64,000 bases of DNA, from positions 94,516-158,515 of the forward strand of contig NZ_CP099995.1 of the NCBI RefSeq assembly GCF_024138125.1. Reading direction: 5' to 3'. Shown here in pieces: positions 35,288 through 45,300 of this stretch (its first letter is position 1; every line of letters starts with the position of its first letter). The notes under the pieces are model-generated. The model was not told where the DNA came from and did no database searches. It saw only the letters and a program-made list of their open reading frames with translations. This DNA comes from Halorussus salilacus (GTDB lineage Archaea; Halobacteriota; Halobacteria; Halobacteriales; Haladaptataceae). Made by a program: the position numbers and the translations under genes.

Positions 35288-37033
35288 GTGAGACCCCTAC
35301 AACAACGCGAACTAACCGTACTCATCGCAGCCCTCTGCGTGACTAGCCTAGTCACGGGTATCGTCTCGGCGAATCCGCCGCGACCGGGTACGGAAGATAA
35401 CGGACTCACTGAGAACGAGTCAGCGACACTCTGGTCTCGCGATGCGGACAATTACATCAGTCAAGAGGAGTATCGCCAGCGCTACGGTGACGAGCGGACG
35501 TCAATCCACCAGCTTGCGAACGGGACGGATATTACGTTCAAACGCCCGCCCGAGACAGCAGCGACGTGGACTCGAAACGATTTCACGGACCTCGAAGCCG
35601 GTGGGTCGGATACGTCCGTCCATCCACCTCATGCGTCCCTTGAGGACGGTGTATTCATCGAGGACGCTCACGCAACAGTGTTCGCAGTTCAGCCGTCAAC
35701 TCGGGGCCACCTCGAATCCGGTGAAACGCCACTGTACATCGCCCCGAATGGCACGATGCGTGGGTTCGTCGATTACCGCGTCCGTATCCCAAACGGGAGC
35801 TCTTCGGGTAACAGCACTATCCAGTGGTCACTTACGGATCACGAGATCGAGGAAGTTCGGTTGCAAAAGGACGGGGAGACCATCGCGAAGAGTGATGGAT
35901 CACACACGCCGGCCATCGACTACCAGATCGACGATGACTGGAGCGCAACCCTCACCCTCGAAGCAGAGGTCCACGTCCGACTGAAGAAGACGACCCGGAC
36001 CGACGTTGTCAACGGAACCAATGTTGATGTCGTCTACCGTGAGGAGACGCGAAACGTCTCGGACTCAATTGACGTTGAGGTCTACGACCTCTCCGCGTAC
36101 CCCTATTACGCCGAATATCCGAACGGGGATTCCGGCGTTGCCATCTTCCAATCCCGTCCCTGGCAGGGGTACACGCTTACTGAGGACGGTGACACGAGAG
36201 TTCGTGGTGTCTGGCGATTCTACACTGCCCGAGACACCAGCTGGGACGGGCTCGTGCGGTCCAACCGAACCGCTAGTACCGAAGTAGAGTCCGACGCGAT
36301 CCCCGTGTTCGTCCACGCGTATCCCTCCCGGATTGGACCGCGTGCAGAGCCTGTTCGGGACGGCCCGGAAATTGTCGACACGTGGGGGACTGACCGGCCC
36401 TCTCCGGCGGGGACCATCGGTGAGAACGTCAACATCGAGGTCGTAAATCAGTCCTACACGACGACGTACGGTGTCGCCGTTCGAGCCGACGCTATCGATC
36501 GGGACGCTCTCCACGTTGCAGGTATCGTTCGAGGAGTCAACGCGTCGATCGTCGAGCCTGCCGCGGGTTCTGAACGACAGCTCCGTCGTAGTAACCTTAC
36601 GGCGGAGGTTCTGCAACAGAATCAGTCACAGGCCACGCTCCGAATTGAACTCCGTGACGACGAAACTGGCGCACCGATCATCCTCGACGACAGCAGTCGT
36701 TGGTATCCGATTGGGGGAACCACCCGCAACGGATACATCACCATCGCCGGCCAGCAGGTCGAGACCAATGCGTCCGGGATAGCCATTGTAACCGTTGACG
36801 ATCCTGGGATCTACACGGCCCGATATCACCCAGGCTCGTGGCTTGGGCATAATCCAGCCTATGTGAGTGATACGGCGACTGCCCGTTGGCATCCACTCGG
36901 AACCATCGACGGGTGGTTCGCGTTTCTCTTCGAGATCTTCTGGCAGTTCATCCCGTTCTTCGTGATGTTCTACGCTGGACACCGTCTCCTCCGAATGCTC
37001 GGTCCAGAAGACCTCTTCCAACGAGATCCATGA
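35288..37033 (+). CDS. large exported protein with C-terminal membrane anchor
   Basis: The 581-residue protein starts at a GTG. A signal segment (LTVLIAALCVTSLVTGIVSA) leads into a long Thr/Asp-rich, beta-type extracellular region with many N-x-S/T sites. Near the C-terminus WFAFLFEIFWQFIPFFVMFY is a membrane anchor followed by a short cytoplasmic tail. It sits second in the conjugation operon and overlaps the next gene by four bases. A surface adhesin or mating-pair component facing the recipient is a fair inference; no domain family is recognised. Confidence 0.7.
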   Translation: MRPLQQRELTVLIAALCVTSLVTGIVSANPPRPGTEDNGLTENESATLWSRDADNYISQEEYRQRYGDERTSIHQLANGTDITFKRPPETAATWTRNDFTDLEAGGSDTSVHPPHASLEDGVFIEDAHATVFAVQPSTRGHLESGETPLYIAPNGTMRGFVDYRVRIPNGSSSGNSTIQWSLTDHEIEEVRLQKDGETIAKSDGSHTPAIDYQIDDDWSATLTLEAEVHVRLKKTTRTDVVNGTNVDVVYREETRNVSDSIDVEVYDLSAYPYYAEYPNGDSGVAIFQSRPWQGYTLTEDGDTRVRGVWRFYTARDTSWDGLVRSNRTASTEVESDAIPVFVHAYPSRIGPRAEPVRDGPEIVDTWGTDRPSPAGTIGENVNIEVVNQSYTTTYGVAVRADAIDRDALHVAGIVRGVNASIVEPAAGSERQLRRSNLTAEVLQQNQSQATLRIELRDDETGAPIILDDSSRWYPIGGTTRNGYITIAGQQVETNASGIAIVTVDDPGIYTARYHPGSWLGHNPAYVSDTATARWHPLGTIDGWFAFLFEIFWQFIPFFVMFYAGHRLLRMLGPEDLFQRDP

Positions 37034-37890
37034 TACGAAACAACCCAACTATCAGCAGACGAAACGTCCTCCGAACAGCCGCAGGTGCCGCGCTTGTAAG
37101 CGTTGCAGGCTGCCTGACCGACGATGGAGACTCTGGCACGCCCGGTGACGGAACTGACTCTCCAGACGGGCAAGGCCCACTGCAACGAGTCGCTGTCGAA
37201 GGAACCACGCTCGTTGTCGAACTCTCCCCTGACGCTGACGTCGACCAGATCAACCTCATCCAGCCGAACGGAGAGCTCTTCGGAACCCGTGACGTGGCCG
37301 CAGGGGCTCAACAGGTCTCGTTCGAGATCGGGACATCCTACGCACCTGGAGATTACAGTGTGATTGCGCTGAGAGACGAGGAAACCGTGGCAGAGACGTC
37401 GCTTTCCCTTCAGCCAGATCTCGAAATCGTCGAGATGGGAATCGGGAGAAACCAGCCCGAAAAGATGTGGGATGGACCGAGAGATGAAATCGCAGAAGAA
37501 GCCTTCGTGACGGTTGAGAATCAAGGTAGTGGCCCGGATGCAATAACGAAATTACTCTTCATTGGGGATGTCCCGTACCCCTCTGATGAAGAAGGTACGA
37601 ATTATGCAGACAGCGATGATATTAGCGGGATATACGACCCGCAATCTGACTCAGAGGTCAATGAAGTCATCGTAGGTGCTGGGGAACAAATCACGGTCTA
37701 TAGTTCTCGGTCACCATTTGCCTTCGTCCCCGGTGCAGGTACATCCTGTACAGAGGATGAGCAGAGCGGAGAGTTTGAACTCATTCTTGAAACACAGGTT
37801 GGTGACTCCCGCATTGAGAAAGGATACGCGATCCAGTATTCAGCATCATCAGAACCAGACGGTTGTGATATCACTATCAGTGAGACGTAG
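37030..37890 (+). CDS. Tat-exported lipoprotein of unknown function
   Basis: The ATG at 37030 overlaps the upstream stop (ATGA) and gives a 286-residue protein. The N-terminus is a textbook haloarchaeal Tat lipoprotein signal: SRRNVLRTAAGAALVSVAGC, with the twin Arg and a VAGC lipobox, followed by a flexible DDGDSGTPGDGTDSPDG linker. The mature part looks beta-rich, with a Cys pair late in the chain (GTSCTEDE and DGCDIT). Position within the operon suggests an outer-face component of the transfer apparatus. Frames reading upstream of 37030 are shadows. Confidence 0.8.
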   Translation: MIRNNPTISRRNVLRTAAGAALVSVAGCLTDDGDSGTPGDGTDSPDGQGPLQRVAVEGTTLVVELSPDADVDQINLIQPNGELFGTRDVAAGAQQVSFEIGTSYAPGDYSVIALRDEETVAETSLSLQPDLEIVEMGIGRNQPEKMWDGPRDEIAEEAFVTVENQGSGPDAITKLLFIGDVPYPSDEEGTNYADSDDISGIYDPQSDSEVNEVIVGAGEQITVYSSRSPFAFVPGAGTSCTEDEQSGEFELILETQVGDSRIEKGYAIQYSASSEPDGCDITISET

Positions 37891-37892
37891 CC

Positions 37893-39005
37893 ATGGTTGA
37901 TCTAATTGATGTCGTTCTCGAGGGATTCAAGGGTGTCGTCGACTGGGTCATTGGGCTCTTCATGGAGGGGCTCCAGACCGGTTACGATACTCTAACAGAG
38001 GAGATGTTTGGGACCCCAACCCCACAAACAGACGGTGCGTTCGTCTTTGGCGCCCCGACAAATGATCCTTGGATAGCGATTCGAGATGCTTTGGTTGGTG
38101 GTGAAATAATGCTAATCGCCCTCCTCCTCTTAGTGATGTGTGTCCAGGGGCGGCACACTATCCGGATCTTCAATATCGGGAACGCCTACGAAGCTCGAAA
38201 AACAAAGAAGACTGCCTGGGTTGGCGCATTTTTGATTATCACCTGGTATTGGTTGAGCGTTCTCGGCCTCTATATCGTAGATGGGTTCACGATTGCTCTG
38301 ATGCCAAGTCTCAGTTCACTTGGTAACGTGATGCTCAACTTTCTCGAAACGTCGTTAACCAACCCTGGACTGGCACTGGTATTCGCACTCATTGGCGGAC
38401 TATCGATGTGGGCGCTTGAGGCGCTCTACTACATTCGGGAGATTCTTCTCTACGTCTACGTGTACGGTATGCCAATTGCGTTTGCACTCGGTTACGGCAA
38501 TATCCCTGTTCTCTCGGATATTGCGACGGGATTCAGTAAGCGATTTGTCCCTCTCGCAGTCCTCCCTCTCCCGGCAGCAGTTGTGTTCAAAGGGTATGAT
38601 CTGCTTTACTCACAGGGTTCACTCGCTCCAAATAGCGCATTTCTAAGATATCTAGTCGCAGCCTCGTTACCACTGATTGCTCTCTATATCACTTGGAAGA
38701 CGTTCAAGTACGCGACTCCACTGACAGCCAGGGTTGTCGGAGGTGCGACGAAAGGAGCCGCTCTCATCGGAGGTGTCGCGGCTGGCGCCTACGTTGGCGG
38801 TGCAGGTGTCGCGACGACAGCGGCACGGTGGGGACCGAAAGCAGCAGCCGGCCATGCGGTTGCACAGAAAGCTGCTGCTCGAGGCGGACACGGAACTGAG
38901 GACGGAGCCCCATCGTACCGTCGAACCGAGAATGACCCCGGTGGGGCCACAGCAGACGCATCGAGTGACAAACGCGGAATGGAGTATGATCGAGGTATTC
39001 ACTAA
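37893..39005 (+). CDS. polytopic membrane protein, VirB6/TrbL-like
   Basis: The 370-residue protein has about seven membrane spans between residues 65 and 310 (for example IMLIALLLLVMCVQG, VGAFLIITWYWLSVLGLYIV and LIALYITWKTFKYA). A Gly/Ala-rich stretch (GGATKGAALIGGVAAGAYVG) and a hydrophilic C-terminal tail follow. This layout is that of VirB6/TrbL channel proteins of type IV secretion, which have little conserved sequence. It starts three bases after the lipoprotein gene, and its TAATG stop-start junction joins it to the next gene. The role is inferred from topology and neighbours. Confidence 0.7.
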   Translation: MVDLIDVVLEGFKGVVDWVIGLFMEGLQTGYDTLTEEMFGTPTPQTDGAFVFGAPTNDPWIAIRDALVGGEIMLIALLLLVMCVQGRHTIRIFNIGNAYEARKTKKTAWVGAFLIITWYWLSVLGLYIVDGFTIALMPSLSSLGNVMLNFLETSLTNPGLALVFALIGGLSMWALEALYYIREILLYVYVYGMPIAFALGYGNIPVLSDIATGFSKRFVPLAVLPLPAAVVFKGYDLLYSQGSLAPNSAFLRYLVAASLPLIALYITWKTFKYATPLTARVVGGATKGAALIGGVAAGAYVGGAGVATTAARWGPKAAAGHAVAQKAAARGGHGTEDGAPSYRRTENDPGGATADASSDKRGMEYDRGIH

Positions 39006-40126
39006 TGTCTACAGATCCAGACGCGGCAGCGCGTCGTATCATGAACCAGTTTGGCGAGGAGAGTCGCATCCCCTACCTCAACATCGAAGAAGGGGACGTC
39101 GGCGTGCTCATCGCCTTCCCCATCATCGGGCTCTTCATCGCGAGTCTCACCGGCGTCGAATCGCTTGCCCTCCCGTTCGTGGCTGGCGGACTCGGGTTCG
39201 GTGTTGCAGTCATCTACGTCTCTCCCGACCACCTGAACGCGTGGACGTGGACGAAGGACGTCTATCGATACGCCAAGCGTCCGCGAGTTACGTTCAGTGC
39301 CCCAGAAGCAGCCGACAGTAACACAAACGAGACCGAACGAAACGAGGGCGGGCTCGCAAACTACACGCCATTCAAACCGGACGAGCGAACGCAGGATCTC
39401 ACGAACATCAAGCGGGCGTGGCCCGGTGCTGGCGCGATCCAACGGACAGACGGTACGATGGAGGCGTTCATCGAGATCGACCCGGGGAACATGGACTTCG
39501 CGATGTCCAACGACTGGGCCCAGCTCCAGAACGCGGGCGAAGACTTCGCCAACAAGGAACTCGACTCGAAGCTCAAATTCCACGCGACGACTCGTTCATT
39601 CCCGGTCGAGCAAATCACAGAGACCATCGAGGAACGGCTTACCGACGAAGACGTTACGGAGAATCCGATCTTCCGGGAGCTGCTTGAGGAATATCGAGAA
39701 ACACGCCCCAGAGAGATGCGTGACCGTGGCATCCAACAGATGCGATACTACCTTGGCGTCGAGGTCACACCGCTCGAAGTCTACGACCGCTTCCGAGACG
39801 AGGGGACGCCCGCCGAGAAACTGACCAAGTTCCCCGTCATCGGGTTCCTGTTCAATCCCTTCGTGACGCGACGTGAGGACCTCACCGATGTCGAACGTCG
39901 CGCCCAAATGTTCGAGAAGCTCGACAGCCGCGTCAACGACGTTCGCGCCGAGTTCATTCAGCAAGCGTCTGGCTGGTCTGCTCGCCGGCTCAGTACGGTC
40001 GAACTGTTCGTTCTGAACATGGACTTCTGGAACGGACGAGAGCACGACTACGACGAAGCAGACCGCGTCATTCGCGAGCAACCGATCATCGGCCACTCAC
40101 GCCGGGAGGATGAGACCAATGCGTAG
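39005..40126 (+). CDS. VirB4 N-terminal-like / VirB3-like membrane-associated protein
   Basis: The 373-residue protein starts with a soluble segment, then two close membrane spans near residues 30-75 (GVLIAFPIIGLFIASL and LPFVAGGLGFGVAVIYV) as in VirB3/PrgI-type proteins. A cytoplasmic region follows that resembles the N-terminal part of VirB4/TraC (RAWPGAGAIQRTDGTMEAFI, then EVTPLEVYDRFRDE). It has no P-loop. It probably partners the ATPase encoded next, and overlap of 8-17 bases implies coupled translation. Confidence 0.68.
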   Translation: MSTDPDAAARRIMNQFGEESRIPYLNIEEGDVGVLIAFPIIGLFIASLTGVESLALPFVAGGLGFGVAVIYVSPDHLNAWTWTKDVYRYAKRPRVTFSAPEAADSNTNETERNEGGLANYTPFKPDERTQDLTNIKRAWPGAGAIQRTDGTMEAFIEIDPGNMDFAMSNDWAQLQNAGEDFANKELDSKLKFHATTRSFPVEQITETIEERLTDEDVTENPIFRELLEEYRETRPREMRDRGIQQMRYYLGVEVTPLEVYDRFRDEGTPAEKLTKFPVIGFLFNPFVTRREDLTDVERRAQMFEKLDSRVNDVRAEFIQQASGWSARRLSTVELFVLNMDFWNGREHDYDEADRVIREQPIIGHSRREDETNA

Positions 40127-42326
40127 TGTCACTCTTCAAGCGAGCGGCGGGCCTCTCGCCCAGCTCACAGAGTGGCTACTGAACCCAACATCACCCGAAG
40201 GTGTGGCGGTTTACCTCCTATTGGTTGTGGCCTTCGGGGTCGTCGGTAAACTCCTCTGGAACCGGCATACCGCCGACGACGAACCCGAAGTCGACTTCTC
40301 GGACGTCCTTGACGAGGAGACGCCTGAGGAGGGTCATGCAGAAGGCCAACTCCTCGACGACATCTCCGAATCTCACAAGACGGTCACTGCGCCAGCAGCC
40401 ATCGAGTGGGAGACACGAGCCGCACGCGTTGGCGAGCAGTGGACGACGACGCTCTACATCGCTGACTACGCCGACTACCCGAACGACGGCTATCTGAGCG
40501 ACCTCTTCGAGCTGACCGACGTCGAATTCGACCTCACAGCTCACATCACGCCGAAGAACCAGCAGCGAGCGCGGAACGAACTGCAGGACATCGCTGACGA
40601 CCTCCAGGTCGACGCCGATCTTGAACAGAGCGTCCGCAGTGCGTACCTTCAGGAGCGAGCAAACGAAGCCGCTGCGACCTACAAAGCCGTCGAGAGCGGT
40701 GCGAACGTCTTCGACCAGGGGATGTTCGTCACGGTTCGAGCCGCCGACAAGGACGACCTCAGGGACTCGGTCCAGAAGGTCAAGAGTGCTCTTCGCGACG
40801 ACCCAGCGAACCTCACGCCGAAGACCGCAATCTGTCGTCAGGACCTCGCGCTGCAGTCGGCAGCCCCCATCGGAGACAACGTATTCGGGCGAGAATCTAT
40901 CGCCCTTGGTGGAGCCGTTGGCGCACTCCTCTCCTCGCCGCATAACGCGACGATCCTCGAGGAGGGTGGCGTTGAGTTCGGGATTCACAAGGACAACCAG
41001 AGCCCCGTCGTCATCGACCCGTTCGCCCGTGACAACGGATATGCGATGTTCACCGTCGGCGATACTGGGTCTGGGAAGTCGTTCGGCTCGAAACAGAACT
41101 TCATCCGCTCGATCGAGCAGAGTAAGGACCGCATCGGTATCATCCTCGAACCGCTCAACAACTGGGCGGGCGTCTCCGAAGCACTCGGTGCGAAACGCAT
41201 CACCGTCGGTGGGACGCTCGGTCTGAATCCTCTGGAGATCCGCCAGACACCCGACCACGTCCAGCGGGCGATGGGTGAGGACGCGAGCCCGTTCAACGAG
41301 AAGCTCGACGACGCAATGAGCTTCCTGACGAACTTCTTCGCACTGCGTGGTATCTCGCTCGGCGACAGGAGGACGACGCTCGAACTCGGCCTCAAGCGCG
41401 CCTACAAGCGCAACGACATCACCGACGATATCTCGACGCACAGCAACCCCAGCCCGACCATCCGGGACATGATGGACGTCTTCGAGGACATGGTCGACGA
41501 CCCCGAGGAGTTCGTCGTTCGTTCCGACGAGGAGGCCGGGAAGATTCGCGAGGACGCGACGTGGCTGCTGGACCAGCTTCGGCCCTTCGAGGGGGAAGGT
41601 CGCCACGCCAACCTCGGGAAATCCTCAGAGTTCGATATCCGCAACGAGAAGGTCATCTACCTCGATCTCGCACAGCAGGAAGGCAGCGTCGATAGCAGTA
41701 CGGCGCTGACGATGCAGTTGCTCATCTCGCTCGTGTACGAGCGGGCGAAAGAAACGGACAAGGAGGTCGTGTTCGTCATCGACGAGGCGCGGTACATAAT
41801 GCAGGACGCCGCGAGTCTGGCATTCTTAGAGACGGTGTTCCGACATCACCGTCACCACGATCTCTCGATTCGTCTCGTTACTCAGACCGTCGACGAGTTC
41901 TTCGAGCACGCCGAGTCCGAAGCCATTCTCGACCAGTGTGCCGTCAAGCAGTTCCACCGACTGGATGGAATGGACGACCAATGGGCCGACGAGTTCGGGT
42001 TGAACTACGCACAGATGCGCTACGTACAGGACGCGGTCCCCGGCAACGAGGACGCTGGCTTCTCCGAGGCACTCGTCGGCGTCGACGGTGAGTGGCGCGG
42101 CATCAAGGTTGAGGCGATGCCCAAGGAGAAGCAGGTCATTGACTTCGACCCGACCGAGCAGCGCCGTTCTTCGCTCCCCGGCGCTGGTGAAGGCGCAGTT
42201 GATACGGACGTCCAGGAGTTCCGAGAGAAGCTGGAAGAGCAAACGACTAACGGACAGTCGAGTGACGCGGAATCCATCTCCGCCAAGCCTGACGGCGGTT
42301 CGATGGAGGGGGAAGACGATGCGTGA
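40110..42326 (+). CDS. VirB4/TraC-like conjugation ATPase
   Basis: The protein has 738 residues from the ATG at 40110, or 735 from 40119. One N-terminal membrane span (GVAVYLLLVVAFGVVGKLLW) precedes the ATPase. Walker A VGDTGSGKSFGSKQNF lies near residue 310, Walker B VVFVIDEARYIM near 550, and VTQTVDEFFEHAE shortly after. These are signatures of VirB4-type motors that energise type IV secretion and pilus assembly. It is central in the overlapping operon, and the next gene's start lies inside its last eight bases. Confidence 0.88.
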   Translation: MRPMRSVTLQASGGPLAQLTEWLLNPTSPEGVAVYLLLVVAFGVVGKLLWNRHTADDEPEVDFSDVLDEETPEEGHAEGQLLDDISESHKTVTAPAAIEWETRAARVGEQWTTTLYIADYADYPNDGYLSDLFELTDVEFDLTAHITPKNQQRARNELQDIADDLQVDADLEQSVRSAYLQERANEAAATYKAVESGANVFDQGMFVTVRAADKDDLRDSVQKVKSALRDDPANLTPKTAICRQDLALQSAAPIGDNVFGRESIALGGAVGALLSSPHNATILEEGGVEFGIHKDNQSPVVIDPFARDNGYAMFTVGDTGSGKSFGSKQNFIRSIEQSKDRIGIILEPLNNWAGVSEALGAKRITVGGTLGLNPLEIRQTPDHVQRAMGEDASPFNEKLDDAMSFLTNFFALRGISLGDRRTTLELGLKRAYKRNDITDDISTHSNPSPTIRDMMDVFEDMVDDPEEFVVRSDEEAGKIREDATWLLDQLRPFEGEGRHANLGKSSEFDIRNEKVIYLDLAQQEGSVDSSTALTMQLLISLVYERAKETDKEVVFVIDEARYIMQDAASLAFLETVFRHHRHHDLSIRLVTQTVDEFFEHAESEAILDQCAVKQFHRLDGMDDQWADEFGLNYAQMRYVQDAVPGNEDAGFSEALVGVDGEWRGIKVEAMPKEKQVIDFDPTEQRRSSLPGAGEGAVDTDVQEFREKLEEQTTNGQSSDAESISAKPDGGSMEGEDDA

Positions 42327-45300
42327 GTATCTCCGAGTCACGCCAACATCAGAAGGCCTGGATCCCGAGGGAATCCCTCGAGTCCTCGAAAGCCTGCACA
42401 AACTGACGACGGCGGAGTCAACGGGACTCGCTCAGAAGCTGAACCCACTCCACAGTAATACACCGCCCAAGTTCGAGTTTCTCGCACTATCTGAGGGAGC
42501 GGACGACCCTGTGGAGTTCTTCTACGGCGCCGACGAGCATCTCGACACATTGGAAAAACGCCTTCGTTCGATTTATCCCGAGACGTTCGACATCGAACGC
42601 GTCGACGTCGACGTCGCTTCACGGCTCATTCAACCAGTCGAATTCACACCAGCAGAGTTCATTGAACACTACGAAGCAGGGCAGCTACAGTACGAATTTA
42701 GTCCCGACGAGCAGCACGAGCTTGGCGGCGAGGAGCGTGACCAAGACCAGACACCAACGGGCGAAGCATCTTCCCTTGCAGATGGTGGTGCCACAGTCGA
42801 CTCGTCCCATGGCCACTTCGTCGAGATTGGGGACACGGCGCTTGAGCTTGGACCACCAAGTGCAGTTCCGGACGAGGGGCCACTGACGACACTCGAAAAG
42901 CCAACCGAGACGGCCGAGGGAACGATACTCGCTCGGCCCACCGTCGACGCCGTCTCGCCAGTCGGCGTACGCTGGTGTGGTTCAGCCACCCGAAAGAAAG
43001 ATTGGATGACGTCGTTGACGCCCTTCGCATCCGGGGACGAAGACGACGGATTGGCTGCTATCGACCAGCCCGGTGCGACTCTCGCGTCACTCGTCGACCA
43101 CCTGATGGAGGCGGCGTCACCAGTAGCGTTTCAAGTTGTGTTCCAGCGACGGACAAGCTGGCAGTCCGACGCCGAGATCAGAAAAGAAGATCTCGTCGAC
43201 GGACGGGACACCTTCTTCCAGGAGATCGTTGGTTCCTTCCTCGAGGTCGAAGATCAGCGGAGCAATCACGACGAGAAACAGCTCAGCGAGTCAGTCGCCA
43301 AGCGCATCGAGTATATCGACGCGAAGAACCCCAAGCGATCGTTCACTGCCAACATCAGAGCAGTCGGCGTTCCGACCGGTGACGAATCCCGCGACGACCT
43401 CGCGGCCCAGATGAACGCGCTTCGTCCTGTGTTCGATCCAATCGACGGCCCCTATTACGAAGTCGAAGGAGAACGACTCCGTACTGGCGGCTTTCGAGAA
43501 AAGACAAAGGAGAAGAACGCTCAGACAGCCCTCCAGCAGCTGCTTGACTGGGAGATTGCGGCGGGCCGGGGCAAGACCCGACCGGATTTCGTCCTCAGCG
43601 GTGCGGAACTCGCGAACTTTGTGCTCGTCCCATCCTCCGAGCAACTCACAGTAGAGGGAACACGCGGGACACGCGCTGAACAGCAAAGCCGGAACCCGCT
43701 TCCGTGGCCCAATCCAGACCTGGTTCAACAGTTCCAAGAGGGAATGGCGATCGGGTATGCACTCGACGAGAATGGATCTCCCCAACCGGACCCGATTCGG
43801 ATTCCACCGAATCTCTTGACGACGCATTACGGCCGATTCGCCTCGACCGGTGGCGGAAAATCGAAGGCAATCATCAACGACGCACTGTCCCTCCGGGCGA
43901 CGACCGGCGGACCCGTCGTGATCGTCGATCCGAAAGGCGACGGAATGTGCGCGAATTACCTTCGCTGCCACTACGAGCGCTTCAACGGGGTGGACGATGT
44001 CTACCAATTCCGCGTCCCAGAGACGGTCCCTGCGTTCTCCTTCTTCGACATCCGGCCTGCGCTCAAGGCCGGACGGAACCGTGAAGACGCGATTCAGGAC
44101 AAGGTCGACCACTTCCACGACATTATGCGGATGGTCATGGGCCGCGAACAGTATGGACAGGCATTCGTCGCGAACGAGATTCTTAGCTACCTCATCAAAG
44201 CACTCTTCGACGAGGAATACGGTAGTGACGCCTTCGGCCTCGATGATCTCTTCGCGGCTGCACTCCAGATGCAACGCGAGCGGACAGTCCCTCCGGTCGC
44301 TGCTGAGAACCAAAATGTCGAGGAGTCGCTGACGCGCCACTTCGAGAAGGATGACCGTCGATTCCAGGTGTCGATGGACGCCGTCGGAAACCGCCTCGAC
44401 AAACTCAGAGAAGACGCGCATCTTCGTCGTATCTTCAGTCACGTTCCAGAACAGGGTGACGATGGCGAATACGTCGACAACCGATTCGACTTCCGCGAGT
44501 TCCTCGACGAAGATGCCACGATCCTGTTCGACCTGGGTGATCTCCGTCCAGAGGCACAGCGAGCAATCACACTTCTCCTGTTGAGTAACCTCTGGGACGC
44601 AGTGCAGGTGCGTCGACGTGATGGGAAGACAGACTACGAGAATCTCACCAACCTCATCATTGAGGAGGCGGCTCCCGTCGCCTCAACGAAACTCGTTTCC
44701 GAGCAGCTGCTTCCCCAAGGCCGGTCCTTTGGCCTGAGCATGGGACTGGTGATGCAGTTTCCCGAGCAAGTTAGAAACCGAAGCGAGCGCGCCTACAACG
44801 AGGTCCTCAACAACATCAAGACGAAGCTCATCGGGAACATCTCCATCGAGCGCGACCTCGCCGAGTCACTGGCCCACGAAGACTTGAGTCCGACTGACCT
44901 GCGGAATCGGATCAACACGCTCCCCAGCGGGGAGTGGATTGCACAACTCCCGAGTCCGTCATTCGGGGAGACGGGGCCAGCCCCGTTCTCTGTGAAGCCG
45001 CTCCCGATAGCAACTGGTCATCCAGAGAGCGACGAGCCGCTTTCTGTCGAACAGGAGGACCACTTCGAGACCGTGGCCCTCCCCCGACTGTCCGAGCGGA
45101 CACAGACCCAGTACGGGCTTGCTGAGGCCACTAGCGAATCAGAGGCCGGAGACAACGAGGGATGGGGAAGTAGACCGACGGATGAACGGTCGACATCCGC
45201 AGAATCGGCTAGTCCTGTGGACACGACGCAGTCGTCGTTCATCGGACAGGCAACCAGTGGTTCAGCAGCCGACGAAGAGAACAAAGGAAACGAACGAAAC

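Noticed and set aside
38356..38364. TTAACCAAC half-site inside the VirB6-like gene
   Set aside because: No GTTGGTTAA partner at 22-23 bp and it lies within coding sequence, so it is likely chance.
40218..41606. 462-codon minus-strand frame opposite the VirB4-like gene
   Set aside because: Antisense shadow of a gene with clear Walker motifs; GC-rich codon bias keeps the opposite frame open.
43291..44442. 383-codon minus-strand frame opposite the VirD4-like gene
   Set aside because: Antisense shadow; no motif, promoter or ribosome site.
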